A stretch of DNA of 64,000 nucleotides from Terriglobia bacterium (GCA_021323595.1 JAJPKR010000014.1:146185-210184); one strand, 5' to 3'; shown: positions 43,859-60,505, numbered from the stretch's first letter. A program made the numbers and translations. The notes: generated by a model from the letters alone, not told the origin.

Positions 43859-45898
43859 ATGCCCGAACGGCCATGGCTTACGGGGAGGAGCTTGGTGGGG
43901 GCCGTGGCCGTGCTGGCCGCGGCGGCGGCCTTCATCGCGGCGACGAACTCGCCGCGCGCCGCCGCCGCCCGGCCATACCAGGAACCGGCCGCGCAGGAAC
44001 GCATCGTGCAGGCCCTTGACCGTCTGACCTGGGGCATCGCGCCCGGCGACGTCGCCGCGGTGGAAAAGATCGGGCTGGACCGCTGGATCGAACTGCAACT
44101 GCACCCGGGCGAGATTCCCGAGAATCCGGCGCTGGCGGCGGCGCTCGCGCCCTACGACACGCTGCGCATGTCGTCCCAGCAAATCATCGCGCATTACCCG
44201 CCGCCGGAACTGATCCGCCAGATGGCGCTGGGGCGGGCAGCTCTGCCCTCGGACCCGGCGGCGCGCGCCATGGCCGAGCGCGAGATCGCGCGCCTGCGGC
44301 AACGCCAAGAGGCGAAGGCCGGCGCCGGCGAGAGCGGCGAGCCGGCCAGCGGGCTGGCGACCCGCGCCAGCGCAAGCTTGGCCGATTGGCTGACACCGGA
44401 GGAGATTGCCGCGCTGCGCAACGGCCCGCCGGAAGATCGCGTGGCGGCGTTCTTGGCGCTGCCGCAAGCCAAGCAAGACGCCGTGATCGCCGCGCTGCCG
44501 CGTGCCGCAATCCAGCCGTTGGCGGTGTGGGGACCGCCGGCGCTGGAGCGGCGCATTGCGATGCAAGACGCGCCGCAGACGATCGTGCCGCTCGACCTGC
44601 AATCGGCGAAGCTGCTGCGCGCGGCGGAGACGAACCGGCAACTCCAGGACGTGCTCACGGATTTTTGGTTCAACCACTTCAACGTCTATCTCTACAAGGG
44701 CGCCGACCGTTTCTTGATTACCGCTTATGAGCGCGACGCCATCCGGCCGCATGTGCTCGGCAAGTTCTACGACCTGCTGGTGGCGACGGCGGAAAGCCCG
44801 GCCATGCTCTTCTACCTCGACAACTGGCAGTCGGTGGACCCCAATGCCGCGGCGCGGCTGGAGGCGCTCCGCGAGGCGCGGCGCGAGATGCGCGGGGAGC
44901 CCTTCGGCATGCTCGGGCCTTTCGGGCCGTTCCCGCCGGCGCGGCCGCCCAAGCCGAAAGCGCCGCCGCGGCGCGGATTGAACGAAAATTACGGCCGCGA
45001 GGTGATGGAGCTGCACACCATCGGGCTGCATTACACGCAAGCCGACGTGATCGCCGCCGCCCGCTGCTTCACCGGCTGGACGATCGGGCGGCCGGGGCAC
45101 GGCGGGCCCTTCCGCGATCCGGTGTTCTATTACAACGACGCGCTGCACGACAAAGGCGAAAAGGTCGTGCTCGGCCATCGCATCAAGGCCGGCGGCGGCA
45201 TGAACGACGGTTTGGAGCTGCTGCGCTGGCTGGCGCGCGATCCCAACACCGCCCGCCACATCTCCTACGAGCTGGCGCAGCGCTTTGTCGCCGACGATCC
45301 GCCCGCCGCGCTCGTGGATCGCATGAGCGCCGCCTACCTGGCGAGCGACGGCGACTTGCGGCAGGTGATGGAGACCATGATCCACTCGCCCGAGTTCTGG
45401 GATCCGCGCTACTACCGCGATCAGGTGAAGTCGCCCTTCGAGATGGTGGTCAGCGCGCTGCGCGCCACCGGCGCGCAAATCACCAACCCCACGCGGCTGG
45501 TGCAGATCGTCGCGCAGATGGGCGAGCCGCTCTACGGCAAAGAGCCGCCCACCGGTTACGGCAACGACGGCCGGCAATGGGTCTCCGCCAGCGGTTTGCT
45601 GGCGCGCATGAATTTCGCGCAGCAGCTGGCGGGCAACCGGCTCCCCGGCGTGCGCGTGGATCTGTCGCCGTTCGCGCCGGGGCAGGCGACGGCCAGCGAG
45701 GTCACGCACGCGCTGTACGAGGGTTTGCTGCTGAATCAGGTCTCGGAGAACACCGAGCGCGCGATCGCGCGCGAACTGGCCAAGCTCGCGCCGGGAGCGG
45801 CGGCGGCCGATGCCGCCAATCCGCGGCCGCTCAGCCCGGCGCAGGTCGCGGTGGTCGCCGGGCTGGTGCTGGGGTCACCGGAGTTCCAGGAACGATAA
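43859..45898 (+). CDS. DUF1800 family exported protein
   Basis: 679 residues with an N-terminal signal segment (SLVGAVAVLAAAAAFIAATN). DUF1800 motifs: ALDRLTWGIAPGDVAAVEKI, FWFNHFNVYL, GLNENYGREVMELHTIGLH, TQADVIAAARCFTGWTIG, RHISYELAQRFVADDPP and YRDQVKSPFEMVVSALRATG. The family is almost always followed by a DUF1501 gene, as here with a 25-bp gap. Function unknown; they are large periplasmic or secreted proteins abundant in planctomycetes and acidobacteria. Confidence 0.93.
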   Translation: MPERPWLTGRSLVGAVAVLAAAAAFIAATNSPRAAAARPYQEPAAQERIVQALDRLTWGIAPGDVAAVEKIGLDRWIELQLHPGEIPENPALAAALAPYDTLRMSSQQIIAHYPPPELIRQMALGRAALPSDPAARAMAEREIARLRQRQEAKAGAGESGEPASGLATRASASLADWLTPEEIAALRNGPPEDRVAAFLALPQAKQDAVIAALPRAAIQPLAVWGPPALERRIAMQDAPQTIVPLDLQSAKLLRAAETNRQLQDVLTDFWFNHFNVYLYKGADRFLITAYERDAIRPHVLGKFYDLLVATAESPAMLFYLDNWQSVDPNAAARLEALREARREMRGEPFGMLGPFGPFPPARPPKPKAPPRRGLNENYGREVMELHTIGLHYTQADVIAAARCFTGWTIGRPGHGGPFRDPVFYYNDALHDKGEKVVLGHRIKAGGGMNDGLELLRWLARDPNTARHISYELAQRFVADDPPAALVDRMSAAYLASDGDLRQVMETMIHSPEFWDPRYYRDQVKSPFEMVVSALRATGAQITNPTRLVQIVAQMGEPLYGKEPPTGYGNDGRQWVSASGLLARMNFAQQLAGNRLPGVRVDLSPFAPGQATASEVTHALYEGLLLNQVSENTERAIARELAKLAPGAAAADAANPRPLSPAQVAVVAGLVLGSPEFQER

Positions 45899-45923
45899 AC
45901 AGCCGGGGTGGAGGGCGAAAACC

Positions 45924-47192
45924 ATGACAATGACGCGGCGAATTTTCTTGAAGCGGTCGGGGATGGCGATGGTCGGCATCGGCGCGCTGCCGCACTGGCT
46001 GGCGCGCACGGCGAACGCGCTGGACCTGCCCGCGGGAGGACGCAAGGTGCTGGTGGCGCTGTTCCAGCGCGGCGCCGCCGACGGCTTGAACGTCGTGGTC
46101 CCCTATGGCGAAAGCTACTACTACCAGGCGCGGCCGACCATCAACATTCCCCGGCCGAGCGGGGCGCCGGCCGCCCGGGCGATGGAAGCGGGCATCGATC
46201 TCGACGGCTTCTTCGCCCTGCATCCGGCGCTGGGCGCGCTCAAGCCGCTCTGGGATGCGCATCATCTGGCCGTCGTGCACGCCGCCGGTTCGCCCGATCC
46301 CACCCGCTCGCATTTCGACGCGCAAGACTACATGGAGTCGGGCACGCCGGGGGTGAAGTCCACCGACGATGGCTGGCTCAACCGGGCCCTCGTGGCCGCG
46401 CCCGGCGCCGACCCGTCGCCGCTGCGCGCGGTGGCGATGAGCGCGCAACTGCCGCGCACGCTGCAAGGCCACGCGCCGGCGCTGGCGATCAACAATCTCC
46501 GGGCGTTTCAACTGGCCAGCCCGGGCGCGCTGGCGCGGATTACCGGCTCGACCCTCGAAGCGATGTACGACCAGGCCGCCGACGCCGTGCTCCAGCCGGC
46601 GGGACAGGACACCTTCGAAGCGCTCAAGATCGTGCAGCGGCTGGACGCGACGCCGTATCAGCCGGCCGCCGAGTACCCGCGCTCGCCACTGGGCGATCGC
46701 ATGCGCCAACTGGCGCGGCTGATCAAGGCCGACGTGGGGGTCGAGGTCGCCTTCGCCGACGTCGGCGGCTGGGACCATCACGTCAACGAAGGCAACACGC
46801 AGGGCCAGCTGGCGTCGCGGCTGCGCGACTTCGCCGGCGCCATCTCCGCGTTTTGGAGCGACCTCGGGCCGCGCGCGGAAGACGTGGTGCTGGTGACGAT
46901 GAGCGAGTTCGGGCGCACGGTGCGCGAGAACGGCAATCGCGGCACCGACCACGGCCACGCCAACGTCATGTTCGTGCTCGGCGGGCCGGTGCGCGGGGGA
47001 CGCGTCTATGGCGAGTGGCCGGGTTTGGCGCCGGAGCGGCTCTATCAGAACCGCGACCTGCAAGTGACCACCGACTTTCGCGATGTGCTCGGGGAAGCCG
47101 TGCTGCGACACCTGAACGTGACGGCGCTGAACGAAGTGTTTCCCGGCTTCGCCGCCGATCCGGCGCGTTTCCGCGGTTTCCTGCGCGCCTAG
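45924..47192 (+). CDS. DUF1501 family protein with Tat signal
   Basis: 422 residues. The N-terminus TRRIFLKRSGMAMVGIGALP is a twin-arginine signal peptide. The alkaline-phosphatase-like fold of DUF1501 shows RKVLVALFQRGAADGLNVVV, ALHPALGALKPLWDAHHLAVVHAAGS with DPTRSHFDAQDYMESG, and VVLVTMSEFGRTVRENGNRGTDHGHANVMFVLGG. These keep several His/Asp/Ser residues that would bind metals. Partner of the DUF1800 gene directly upstream. Enzymatic activity unknown; the frame is open further 5' but the Tat signal fixes the start. Confidence 0.93.
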   Translation: MTMTRRIFLKRSGMAMVGIGALPHWLARTANALDLPAGGRKVLVALFQRGAADGLNVVVPYGESYYYQARPTINIPRPSGAPAARAMEAGIDLDGFFALHPALGALKPLWDAHHLAVVHAAGSPDPTRSHFDAQDYMESGTPGVKSTDDGWLNRALVAAPGADPSPLRAVAMSAQLPRTLQGHAPALAINNLRAFQLASPGALARITGSTLEAMYDQAADAVLQPAGQDTFEALKIVQRLDATPYQPAAEYPRSPLGDRMRQLARLIKADVGVEVAFADVGGWDHHVNEGNTQGQLASRLRDFAGAISAFWSDLGPRAEDVVLVTMSEFGRTVRENGNRGTDHGHANVMFVLGGPVRGGRVYGEWPGLAPERLYQNRDLQVTTDFRDVLGEAVLRHLNVTALNEVFPGFAADPARFRGFLRA

Positions 47193-47264
47193 CCCCGGCC
47201 GCGCGCCGGCCGCGAGCGGTCTTGGTTCAGGGCCGCCGGGAGCCGCCGGCGCTCACGTATGCGC

Positions 47265-47289
47265 CGCGCCGGCCGGCGCGCTCATTTTT
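47265..47289 (+). terminator. candidate intrinsic terminator of the DUF1800-DUF1501 operon
   Basis: Stem CGCGCC/GGCGCG (47265-47270 with 47275-47280) around GGCC, then CTCA and five T (47285-47289), 73 bp after the DUF1501 stop. Confidence 0.45.
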
Positions 47290-47366
47290 GGCTCCGGCCG
47301 GCGAGCAGCAGGCGGTCGCAGGGCCAGGGGCCGGGCACGGCGACGCGAACCCTGCTTCTAGCCGCT

Positions 47367-47381
47367 ATTCAACAATTGAAT
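47367..47381. promoter_or_regulatory. palindrome upstream of nirB, possible operator
   Basis: ATTCAACAATTGAAT: arms ATTCAA and TTGAAT around CAA, in an AT-rich patch 240 bp before nirB. Size and symmetry suit a dimeric repressor or activator. The regulator is unknown. Confidence 0.35.
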
Positions 47382-47619
47382 TGGCCTTTGCGGCGCGCAT
47401 TGGCTACCGTTATTTCATTGCGCCCCAGATAGAGGGCCTAACAATAGCTCCGGTCGCGATTGCAGGCGGATCGACGGCCTTGGGCTCGCGCTCCGGGGGG
47501 ATGCCGCCAATCAGAAGGACGTCGGACATGTTTTTGCCCGCAAATCACGCCGGCTTTTTCCCCGCGCCGGCCAGCCCGCGCGGCGGCGGCGCCGCCTGGC
47601 TCGGCCCTAGGAGACTGGC

Positions 47620-50025
47620 ATGGAGCGGTTAGTCGTGATAGGCAACGGCATGGCGGGCGTGGCTTGCGTGGAACAACTGCTCAAGCATGGCCCTAAGTTC
47701 TCTATTTCCATCCTGGGCGATGAAACCCATCCCAACTACAACCGCGTTCTGCTTTCCTCCGTGCTGGCGGGCCAGAAAGACGCCGACGAAATCACGCTCA
47801 ACCCGGTGGCGTGGTACGCCGGCCACGATATTGACTTGCGCTTGGGGGCCCGCGCCACCCAGTTGGATCGAGCGGCGCGCACCGTAACGTGCGAAGACGG
47901 CCGCAGGCTGGAGTACGAACGCCTCATTTTGGCCACCGGCAGTGCGCCCGTGCTCCCGCCGCTCACCGGGCTGAACCTGCAGGGCGTGTTTGTGTTCCGC
48001 ACCCTGGACGATACTCGCGCGCTGATCGCCGCCGCCGGCGCCGGAGTGCGCGCGGTGGTGATCGGGGGCGGCCTATTGGGCCTGGAGGCGGCCCGCGGGC
48101 TGCAGTTGCGCGGCTGCGACGTTACCGTCGTGCATCTGCCGGACACGCTGATGAACCTGCAGCTCGACGCTGTCGGCGGGCGTTACTTGCAGCGGCATAT
48201 CGAGCGCTTGGGCGTACGCGTTTGCGTGAATCGCTGCGCCCGCGCCGTGCTGGGCGACGGCGCAGTGGAGGGAGTGGAGTTCGCCGACGGCTCTACCCTG
48301 CCCGCGAACCTGGTGGTGATTGCCGCCGGCGTGCGTCCCAACGTCGTCTTGGCGCGCGAGGCGGGGCTGGAAGTGCGGCGCGGCGTCGTGGTCGACGACC
48401 AACTGGGCACCTCGGATCCGGCCATCTATGCGGTGGGCGAATGCGCCGAGCATCGCGGCGTGGTGCACGGGCTGGTGGCGCCGCTGCTGGAGCAGGCCAA
48501 GGTGCTCGCCGCCGTGCTGGCCGGGCATCGGGACGAGCGCTATCGCGGCAGCATCCCGGCCGCGCAACTCAAGGTCATGGGGGTCGAGGTTTTTTCCGCC
48601 GGCGAGATCAACGAAGGCGACGGGCTCGACTGCGTGCGTTACGAGGACGCCGGCCTCGGAGTCTACAAGAAACTGCTGCTGCGCGACGGCAAGCTCGCCG
48701 GCGTGGCCCTGGTCGGAGATACCGCGGATAGCCAGCGCTATGCGGCTTGGCTGCGCGGCGGCGCCGACCTGACCGCGCGGCGGAGCAGCCTGCTCTTTCC
48801 CGCGCCGGCCCCCGATGGCGGCCTGGATGTGGCCCAGTTGCCCGCCGCCGAGGTCGTCTGCGGCTGCCTGGGGGTGACCAAGGGCGATTTGATCGCCGCC
48901 ATCCACGCCGGCGGCATCAACACGTTGGCGCAGCTCAAGGACCGCACCCGCGCCGCCACCGGCTGCGGCAGCTGCGCCGGTGTCTGCGAGCGTTTGTTGC
49001 GCGCGGTGGCGCCGGATTTTGTCGAGGCGGGCCCGAGCCCCATTTGCGCCTGTCTGCCGTTCACCCAGGAGCAGCTGCGAGAGATGATCCGCTCGCAGCA
49101 GCTCACTTCGGTGCAAGAAGTGCTCGAAATTTACGGCCAGGGCGAGGGCTGCGAAGTCTGCAAGCCGGCGCTGAGCTATCTTGTGGACCTGGTTTGGTGT
49201 GGCGAGCACGAAGAGGACCGCTCGGCGCGCTACATCAACGACCGCGTGCACGCCAATATTCAGCGCGACGGCACGTTTTCCGTGGTGCCGCGCATCCGCG
49301 GCGGGGTGACCTCGCCCGCCGAACTGCGGCGCATCGCCGACGTGGCGGAAAAGTACCGAGTGCGCATGGTCAAGATCACCGGCAGCCAGCGCATCGATCT
49401 GCTCGGCGTCGCCAAGGAGGATCTGCCCAAGATCTGGGCCGATCTCGGCATGCCTTCCGGCCAGGCCTACACCAAGGGCGTGCGCATGGTGAAGACCTGC
49501 GTGGGCACGGATTTTTGCCGCTTCGGCACGCAAGACTCCACCCGCGCCGGCATCGAGCTGGAGCGGCGGCTGGAAAATCTCTACACCCCGCACAAGGTCA
49601 AGATGGCCGCCGTCGGCTGCCCGCGCAATTGCGCCGAGGCCACGGTCAAGGACATCGGCTTGATCGGGCAGGAGGGTGGCTGGCAAGTCGTGGTGGGTGG
49701 AGCGGCCGGCAAGACGGTGCGCAAGGCCGACTTGCTGGTTACCGTCGCCACTACGGAAGAAGCGCTGAGCGCCGCCGAATTGTTTTTCCAGTACTACCGC
49801 GAAAACGCCAACTACCTGGAGCGCGCTTACGACTTCATCGAGCGGGTGGGCATCGAGAAAGTGCGCAAGCAGACCGTGTACGCTCCCGCGCCGGCGCGCG
49901 CGGCGCTGCTCGAGCGGCTGCGCAAAGCCAAGGCGCTGGCCAAGGACGCATGGCTGGAGCGCGAAGATCCCGTCCACGCCGCGCAATTCGTCCAGATCCA
50001 AGCGATGGAGGTGCCGCAGCCATGA
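47620..50025 (+). CDS. nirB: assimilatory nitrite reductase [NAD(P)H], large subunit
   Basis: Reduces nitrite to ammonium in the cytoplasm with siroheme, [4Fe-4S] and FAD. 801 residues. FAD site LVVIGNGMAGVACVEQLL and NAD site AVVIGGGLLGLEAARGL; the bacterioferritin-associated [2Fe-2S] part has VVCGCLGVTKGDL and TGCGSCAG; then the sulfite/nitrite reductase half-domain and siroheme/cluster cysteines in TCVGTDFCRFGTQDS and VGCPRNCAEA. AGGAGAC stands 7 bp before the ATG. The stop overlaps nirD by four bases. Nitrate reductase and transporter genes are not in the window. Confidence 0.96.
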   Translation: MERLVVIGNGMAGVACVEQLLKHGPKFSISILGDETHPNYNRVLLSSVLAGQKDADEITLNPVAWYAGHDIDLRLGARATQLDRAARTVTCEDGRRLEYERLILATGSAPVLPPLTGLNLQGVFVFRTLDDTRALIAAAGAGVRAVVIGGGLLGLEAARGLQLRGCDVTVVHLPDTLMNLQLDAVGGRYLQRHIERLGVRVCVNRCARAVLGDGAVEGVEFADGSTLPANLVVIAAGVRPNVVLAREAGLEVRRGVVVDDQLGTSDPAIYAVGECAEHRGVVHGLVAPLLEQAKVLAAVLAGHRDERYRGSIPAAQLKVMGVEVFSAGEINEGDGLDCVRYEDAGLGVYKKLLLRDGKLAGVALVGDTADSQRYAAWLRGGADLTARRSSLLFPAPAPDGGLDVAQLPAAEVVCGCLGVTKGDLIAAIHAGGINTLAQLKDRTRAATGCGSCAGVCERLLRAVAPDFVEAGPSPICACLPFTQEQLREMIRSQQLTSVQEVLEIYGQGEGCEVCKPALSYLVDLVWCGEHEEDRSARYINDRVHANIQRDGTFSVVPRIRGGVTSPAELRRIADVAEKYRVRMVKITGSQRIDLLGVAKEDLPKIWADLGMPSGQAYTKGVRMVKTCVGTDFCRFGTQDSTRAGIELERRLENLYTPHKVKMAAVGCPRNCAEATVKDIGLIGQEGGWQVVVGGAAGKTVRKADLLVTVATTEEALSAAELFFQYYRENANYLERAYDFIERVGIEKVRKQTVYAPAPARAALLERLRKAKALAKDAWLEREDPVHAAQFVQIQAMEVPQP

Positions 50026-50432
50026 CGCCAACCTTCCCGGCTCGCGGCGCCGCGCCCCACGCCGGCAAGGTACGCCGGTCGTTCGCCGCGGCCGCCAATG
50101 CCGAACCCGAAACCTGGGTGCGCGTGACCGGCGTCGAGGCCATTCCCTTGCGCCAGGGCCGCAGCGTACGCTTAGGGGCCCGCGAGATCGCAATTTTCAA
50201 TCTCGGCGACCGCTTTCTGGCGGTTGACAATCGCTGCCCGCACCAAGGCGGGCCGTTGGCCGACGGCATCGTGGCCGGCGGGACCGTGGTCTGTCCCCTG
50301 CATAGCTGGAAGGTCTGCTTGGAAAGCGGCGCGGTGCGGAAACCCGACGTCACCGCCTGCGTCCCCACCTACCCCACGCGCGTCGAAGATGGCGTGGTGC
50401 TGGTCTGCCTGGGCGCCGCGCCCGCAGCCTAG
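50022..50432 (+). CDS. nirD: nitrite reductase small subunit, Rieske type
   Basis: 136 residues from the ATG at 50022 inside the nirB stop (ATGA). Rieske [2Fe-2S] motifs are present: CPHQGGPLADG and CPLHSWKVCLESG, that is CxH and CxxH. In many NirD proteins the cluster ligands are lost; here both pairs are intact. It lacks a signal peptide and is expected to bind NirB in the cytoplasm. The first 25 residues are a variable Ala-rich lead. Confidence 0.93.
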   Translation: MTPTFPARGAAPHAGKVRRSFAAAANAEPETWVRVTGVEAIPLRQGRSVRLGAREIAIFNLGDRFLAVDNRCPHQGGPLADGIVAGGTVVCPLHSWKVCLESGAVRKPDVTACVPTYPTRVEDGVVLVCLGAAPAA

Positions 50433-50811
50433 CGGCAGGCAGGAAGGCGGGCGGGGCGATAAGCTTCGCAGGGCGTCGTTCTCGGCTGCTCGGGGCGGAT
50501 CGGATACATCCGTGTATTCCTCCCGCCCCTCCCAGCCTGCGGCCTCGCCCTGCTGGCTTTTCGCCCCGTTTCGTCGTGGTTAGCTGGCAGGGATCCGCCC
50601 TGCGGAATTTCGCGGGTCTCCCCTCGATCTCGGCTCGCTGGATTTTCAGTGGTGGACTCGGGGGCTGCCGCCAGTGGCGCGGGCTGCGGAGCCGTCGGGG
50701 AGTCCCATCCAACTCGCCGCACCGTGGTCGCAAAAAAGGGGGGAAGCCGTGTAGGCCGGCGGTCCCCCCTGATGCGGCTGGCCAAGAGCCCGCGATGCGA
50801 ATGCGGCGGCG
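50433..50811. other. intergenic region between convergent nirD and rpoC
   Basis: About 380 bp. A degenerate copy of the GGCAGGCAGGAA repeat begins right after the nirD stop (about 50433-50456), and GCAGGG/CCCTGC forms a 6-bp hairpin at 50587-50603. No T-run, no gene. Termination of both operons must happen here, but no classical terminator stands out. Confidence 0.4.
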
Positions 50812-55029
<4,218 letters not shown>

Positions 55030-55049
55030 ATTCCCTCCAGAATCCTGCG

Positions 55050-55091
55050 GCGGGCGCGAAGCCCGCGGGGCTGAGCGGGCGCGAAGCCCGC
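55050..55091. repeat. tandem hairpins in the rpoB-rpoC spacer
   Basis: The 17-bp unit GCGGGCGCGAAGCCCGC occurs twice (55050-55066 and 55075-55091), each with a 6-bp perfect stem GCGGGC/GCCCGC. The stems sit just before the rpoC ribosome site and could attenuate or be an RNase site; they might also belong to a dispersed repeat family (compare 41035-41058). Confidence 0.6.
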
Positions 55092-55095
55092 GTTC

Positions 55096-57762
<2,667 letters not shown>

Positions 57763-59397
57763 TTAGACCGACATCTTCTCCTTGATGGCGCGCTCCATGC
57801 GCACCAGGCCGATGCGGAACTGGTTCTCGAGCAGTTCGCCGACGGCGCGGACGCGGCGGTTGCCGAGGTGGTCGATGTCATCCACCGCGCCCTCGTTGCG
57901 GCGCAGCTTGAGCAGATAGCGGATGGTGGCGTAGAAATCCTCGGGATCGAGCGTGCGCTTGTCGAGCGGGGTGGCGTCGGCGGCGTCGTAAAGCTTGATG
58001 TTGAACTTGAGGCGGCCGACGCGGGAGAAGTCGTACTTGCGCGGGTCGAAGAACATGCCCTCGAACAGCGCCCGCGCGGTGTCGAGCGTCGGCGGATCGC
58101 CGGGCCGCAGCTTGCGGTAGATCTCGATCAGCGCCTCCTGCGGAGTCTTGATGCTGTCCTTGCGCAGGGTGACGGAGATGACGTTGCCCACCACGTCGCG
58201 CTCGGGGAAGAACAACTCGAGCGGGCCGCCGGCCGCGTACTTGGCCAGATCGGCGGCCTTGAGCGGGCTGTTGGCTTCCAGCAACACCTCGCCGGTTTCC
58301 CGGTTGACGATGTCCTTGATGGTGTACGCGTTCTCCAGGTCGGAAGGCTCGACCTCGAACTCGCTCACCTTGGCCTTCACCAGCTCGCGCAGCAGCCCGG
58401 CATTGATCTTGCGGCCGGCGTGCGCGACCTCCTCGCCCTTGGCGTTGAGCACGCGATGGGAGAGCTTCTGGCCCAGCAGGTTGTATTGCTTTTCCGGATC
58501 GCGGGCGGCGTCGAGCTGCCAATAGAGCTTGCCGTCGCGCATCTCGACCTTGTCGCAGGCGTGGAAGGTGCGCAGGATCTCCTCGTCGCTGCGCAGGCCC
58601 AGGGCGCGCAGGAAGATGGTGCCGAGGAACTTGCGCTTGCGGTCGATGCGCACGTACAGCAGATTCTTGTTCTCGTACTCGAACTCCACCCAACTGCCGC
58701 GGTAGGGGATGATCTTGCCGAGGAAGTAGGTGCGCTGGTTGGCGGTCTCGAAGAACGCGCCCGGCGAGCGGTGAAGCTGGCTGACGATCACGCGCTCGGT
58801 GCCGTTGATGATGAAGGTGCCGGTGTCGGTCATCAAGGGGATGTCGCCGAAAAAGACCTCCTGCTCCTTAATGTCGCGGATGCTCTTTTGCCCGGTCTCG
58901 GCGTCCTTGTCGTAGACGGTGAGGCGGATGGTGACCTTGAGCGGCGCCGAGTAGGTCGAGCTCTTGTCCTCGCACTCGGCGACGTCGTTTTTCAACTGCA
59001 AGCCGACGGGATCGCCGCACTTGTTGCAGAAGGTGACCACGTTGGCGTTGTAGGTGCCGCAGCGCGAGCACAAGATCTCGCCGGCGACGAAGGGATTGGT
59101 GACGATGGCCGCGCCGCAGTTGCGGCAGGTGGAGCGCAGGTGATGCAGGCCGCGCAGGTTGCCGCACTTGCACTCCCAGTTGCCGATGGAGTAGTCCACG
59201 AAATCGAGCTGGGACACGCCGCGGAAGTCGGTGATCGGGAAGACGGAGTTGAACACCGACTGCAAGCCTTGGTCCTCGCGCTCGCTCGGCAGCCGGTCCA
59301 TCTGCAAGAAGCGCTCGTAGGAATTCTTTTGCACCTCGATCAGATTGGGAATCTGGATCGCGGTGGGGATTTTGGAAAAGTCTCGACGCTCGGGCAT
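57763..59397 (-). CDS. rpoB: RNA polymerase subunit beta, N-terminal part (ends at in-frame TAA)
   Basis: 544 residues from the ATG at 59397, which has AAGGAG 8 bp upstream ([20 protein letters not shown]). It covers the protrusion and lobe domains and has [21 protein letters not shown]. It carries an extra stretch with [11 protein letters not shown] and [19 protein letters not shown] (four CxxC pairs, zinc-ribbon-like) within the lobe region. It ends [20 protein letters not shown] and then TAA (57765-57763) where relatives continue QEM..MPHDL. No frameshift: downstream codons CAG GAG ATG are in frame. Neither half shows any decay. Confidence 0.9.
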   Translation of the reverse strand: MPERRDFSKIPTAIQIPNLIEVQKNSYERFLQMDRLPSEREDQGLQSVFNSVFPITDFRGVSQLDFVDYSIGNWECKCGNLRGLHHLRSTCRNCGAAIVTNPFVAGEILCSRCGTYNANVVTFCNKCGDPVGLQLKNDVAECEDKSSTYSAPLKVTIRLTVYDKDAETGQKSIRDIKEQEVFFGDIPLMTDTGTFIINGTERVIVSQLHRSPGAFFETANQRTYFLGKIIPYRGSWVEFEYENKNLLYVRIDRKRKFLGTIFLRALGLRSDEEILRTFHACDKVEMRDGKLYWQLDAARDPEKQYNLLGQKLSHRVLNAKGEEVAHAGRKINAGLLRELVKAKVSEFEVEPSDLENAYTIKDIVNRETGEVLLEANSPLKAADLAKYAAGGPLELFFPERDVVGNVISVTLRKDSIKTPQEALIEIYRKLRPGDPPTLDTARALFEGMFFDPRKYDFSRVGRLKFNIKLYDAADATPLDKRTLDPEDFYATIRYLLKLRRNEGAVDDIDHLGNRRVRAVGELLENQFRIGLVRMERAIKEKMSV

Positions 59398-59547
59398 GCT
59401 CAAACTCCTTGGCCGGCCGGGGCGGGGACGAACCCGGCGAACCGATGAAAGGCGCGCGCCGGCGGCGGCGCCGGCGGGCACGATGAAAGCGCGCGAGGGC
59501 GGCCGCGCCGCGAAGACGCGGCGCGGCGGCCCCTGCGGAGCGGGCGA

Positions 59548-59934
59548 CTACTTCACTTCGACGGTCGCGCCGGCGTCGGCGAACTTCTTCTTGATGGACT
59601 CGGCTTCTTCCTTGCTCACGCCTTCCTTGATGGTCTTGGGCGCGCCGTCCACCAAGTCCTTGGCTTCCTTGAGGCCGAGGCTGGTGACTTCGCGCACCGC
59701 CTTGATGACGTTGATCTTGTTGCCGCCGACGGCGGTCAGCACGACGGTGAATTCGCTCTTTTCCTCGGCGGGGGCGGCGGCGGCGCCCGCGGGCGCGCCG
59801 GCGCCGGCGACGACCACCGGAGCGGCGGCGGCGGCCGAGACGCCCAACTCCTCCTCGAGGCGCTTGACGAGCTGGGAAGCCTCGATCAGGGTCAGGTTTT
59901 TGATGCTATCCACCAAGGTTTGCAAGTCAGCCAT
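59548..59934 (-). CDS. rplL: 50S ribosomal protein L7/L12
   Basis: 128 residues, standard length. N-terminal dimerisation helix ([23 protein letters not shown]), an Ala/Pro/Gly hinge and the C-terminal domain [21 protein letters not shown] with [24 protein letters not shown] sequence ([16 protein letters not shown]). Stalk protein binding translation factors. Order rplJ-rplL-rpoB is normal, with 150 bp to rpoB. Confidence 0.98.
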   Translation of the reverse strand: MADLQTLVDSIKNLTLIEASQLVKRLEEELGVSAAAAAPVVVAGAGAPAGAAAAPAEEKSEFTVVLTAVGGNKINVIKAVREVTSLGLKEAKDLVDGAPKTIKEGVSKEEAESIKKKFADAGATVEVK

Positions 59935-59967
59935 GAGATCTCCCTCGAAAATAAAAATCGCGTCCGC

Positions 59968-60489
59968 CTATTCGGCGAACTTTTTTTGCTGCACCGCCTG
60001 ATCGAGCACGACGGCGGTGTTGCGGCCGACGGCGCCGATGGCAGTGGCCAATCGTTGCGCCGGGGCCTGAATCAGGAACAAAAGCTTGGCCAGCAGCTCC
60101 TCGCGGCTGGGCAGGGCGGCCAAGGCGTCGATGGCGACGACCTCGCCCTCAACCAGCCCGACCTTGAGCGCCAAGGCCGGATTGTCCTTGGCGTACTTGC
60201 GCAGCGTCTTGGCCAGCGCCACCACATCGCCGCGGGTATAGGCGATGGAGTGGACGCCCCGGAGGTCGCGGAGCACGCCTTCGGCGGGCGTGCCGCGGGC
60301 GGCGCGCTCGGCGATGGTGTTCTTGATGACCCGGTACTTGCCGCCGGCGGCGCGAATCTGCTTGCGCAGCTCGAAATCCTGGGCGACGGTGAGGTGGTCG
60401 AAGCTGGCCAGGAGGATTCCCTTGGCGGCGGCGAGCTCGCCCTGCAGCCATTCGACGCGGGCTTGTTTTTCGGCTTTGGTCAGCGGCAT
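59968..60489 (-). CDS. rplJ: 50S ribosomal protein L10
   Basis: 173 residues, the stalk base binding 23S rRNA and L7/L12 dimers. Typical opening LTKAEKQARVEWLQGEL, and AGGKYRVIKNTIAERAA. 33 bp before rplL. Autoregulation by the L10-L12 complex on the leader is usual in the family, but I see no clear leader structure in the 16-bp gap from rplA. Confidence 0.97.
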   Translation of the reverse strand: MPLTKAEKQARVEWLQGELAAAKGILLASFDHLTVAQDFELRKQIRAAGGKYRVIKNTIAERAARGTPAEGVLRDLRGVHSIAYTRGDVVALAKTLRKYAKDNPALALKVGLVEGEVVAIDALAALPSREELLAKLLFLIQAPAQRLATAIGAVGRNTAVVLDQAVQQKKFAE

Positions 60490-60505
60490 GGCAACAATAT
60501 CCGGA

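Larger units (their letters stand above)
47193..47619. other. intergenic region before nirBD
   Basis: About 430 bp. It holds a terminator candidate at 47265-47289 and an AT-rich patch (47363-47450) with a 15-bp palindrome, both listed separately. No gene recognised. Confidence 0.5.

Noticed and set aside
43859..47192. DUF1800-DUF1501 pair as a new system
   Set aside because: The pairing is widespread and well known, although its function is not.
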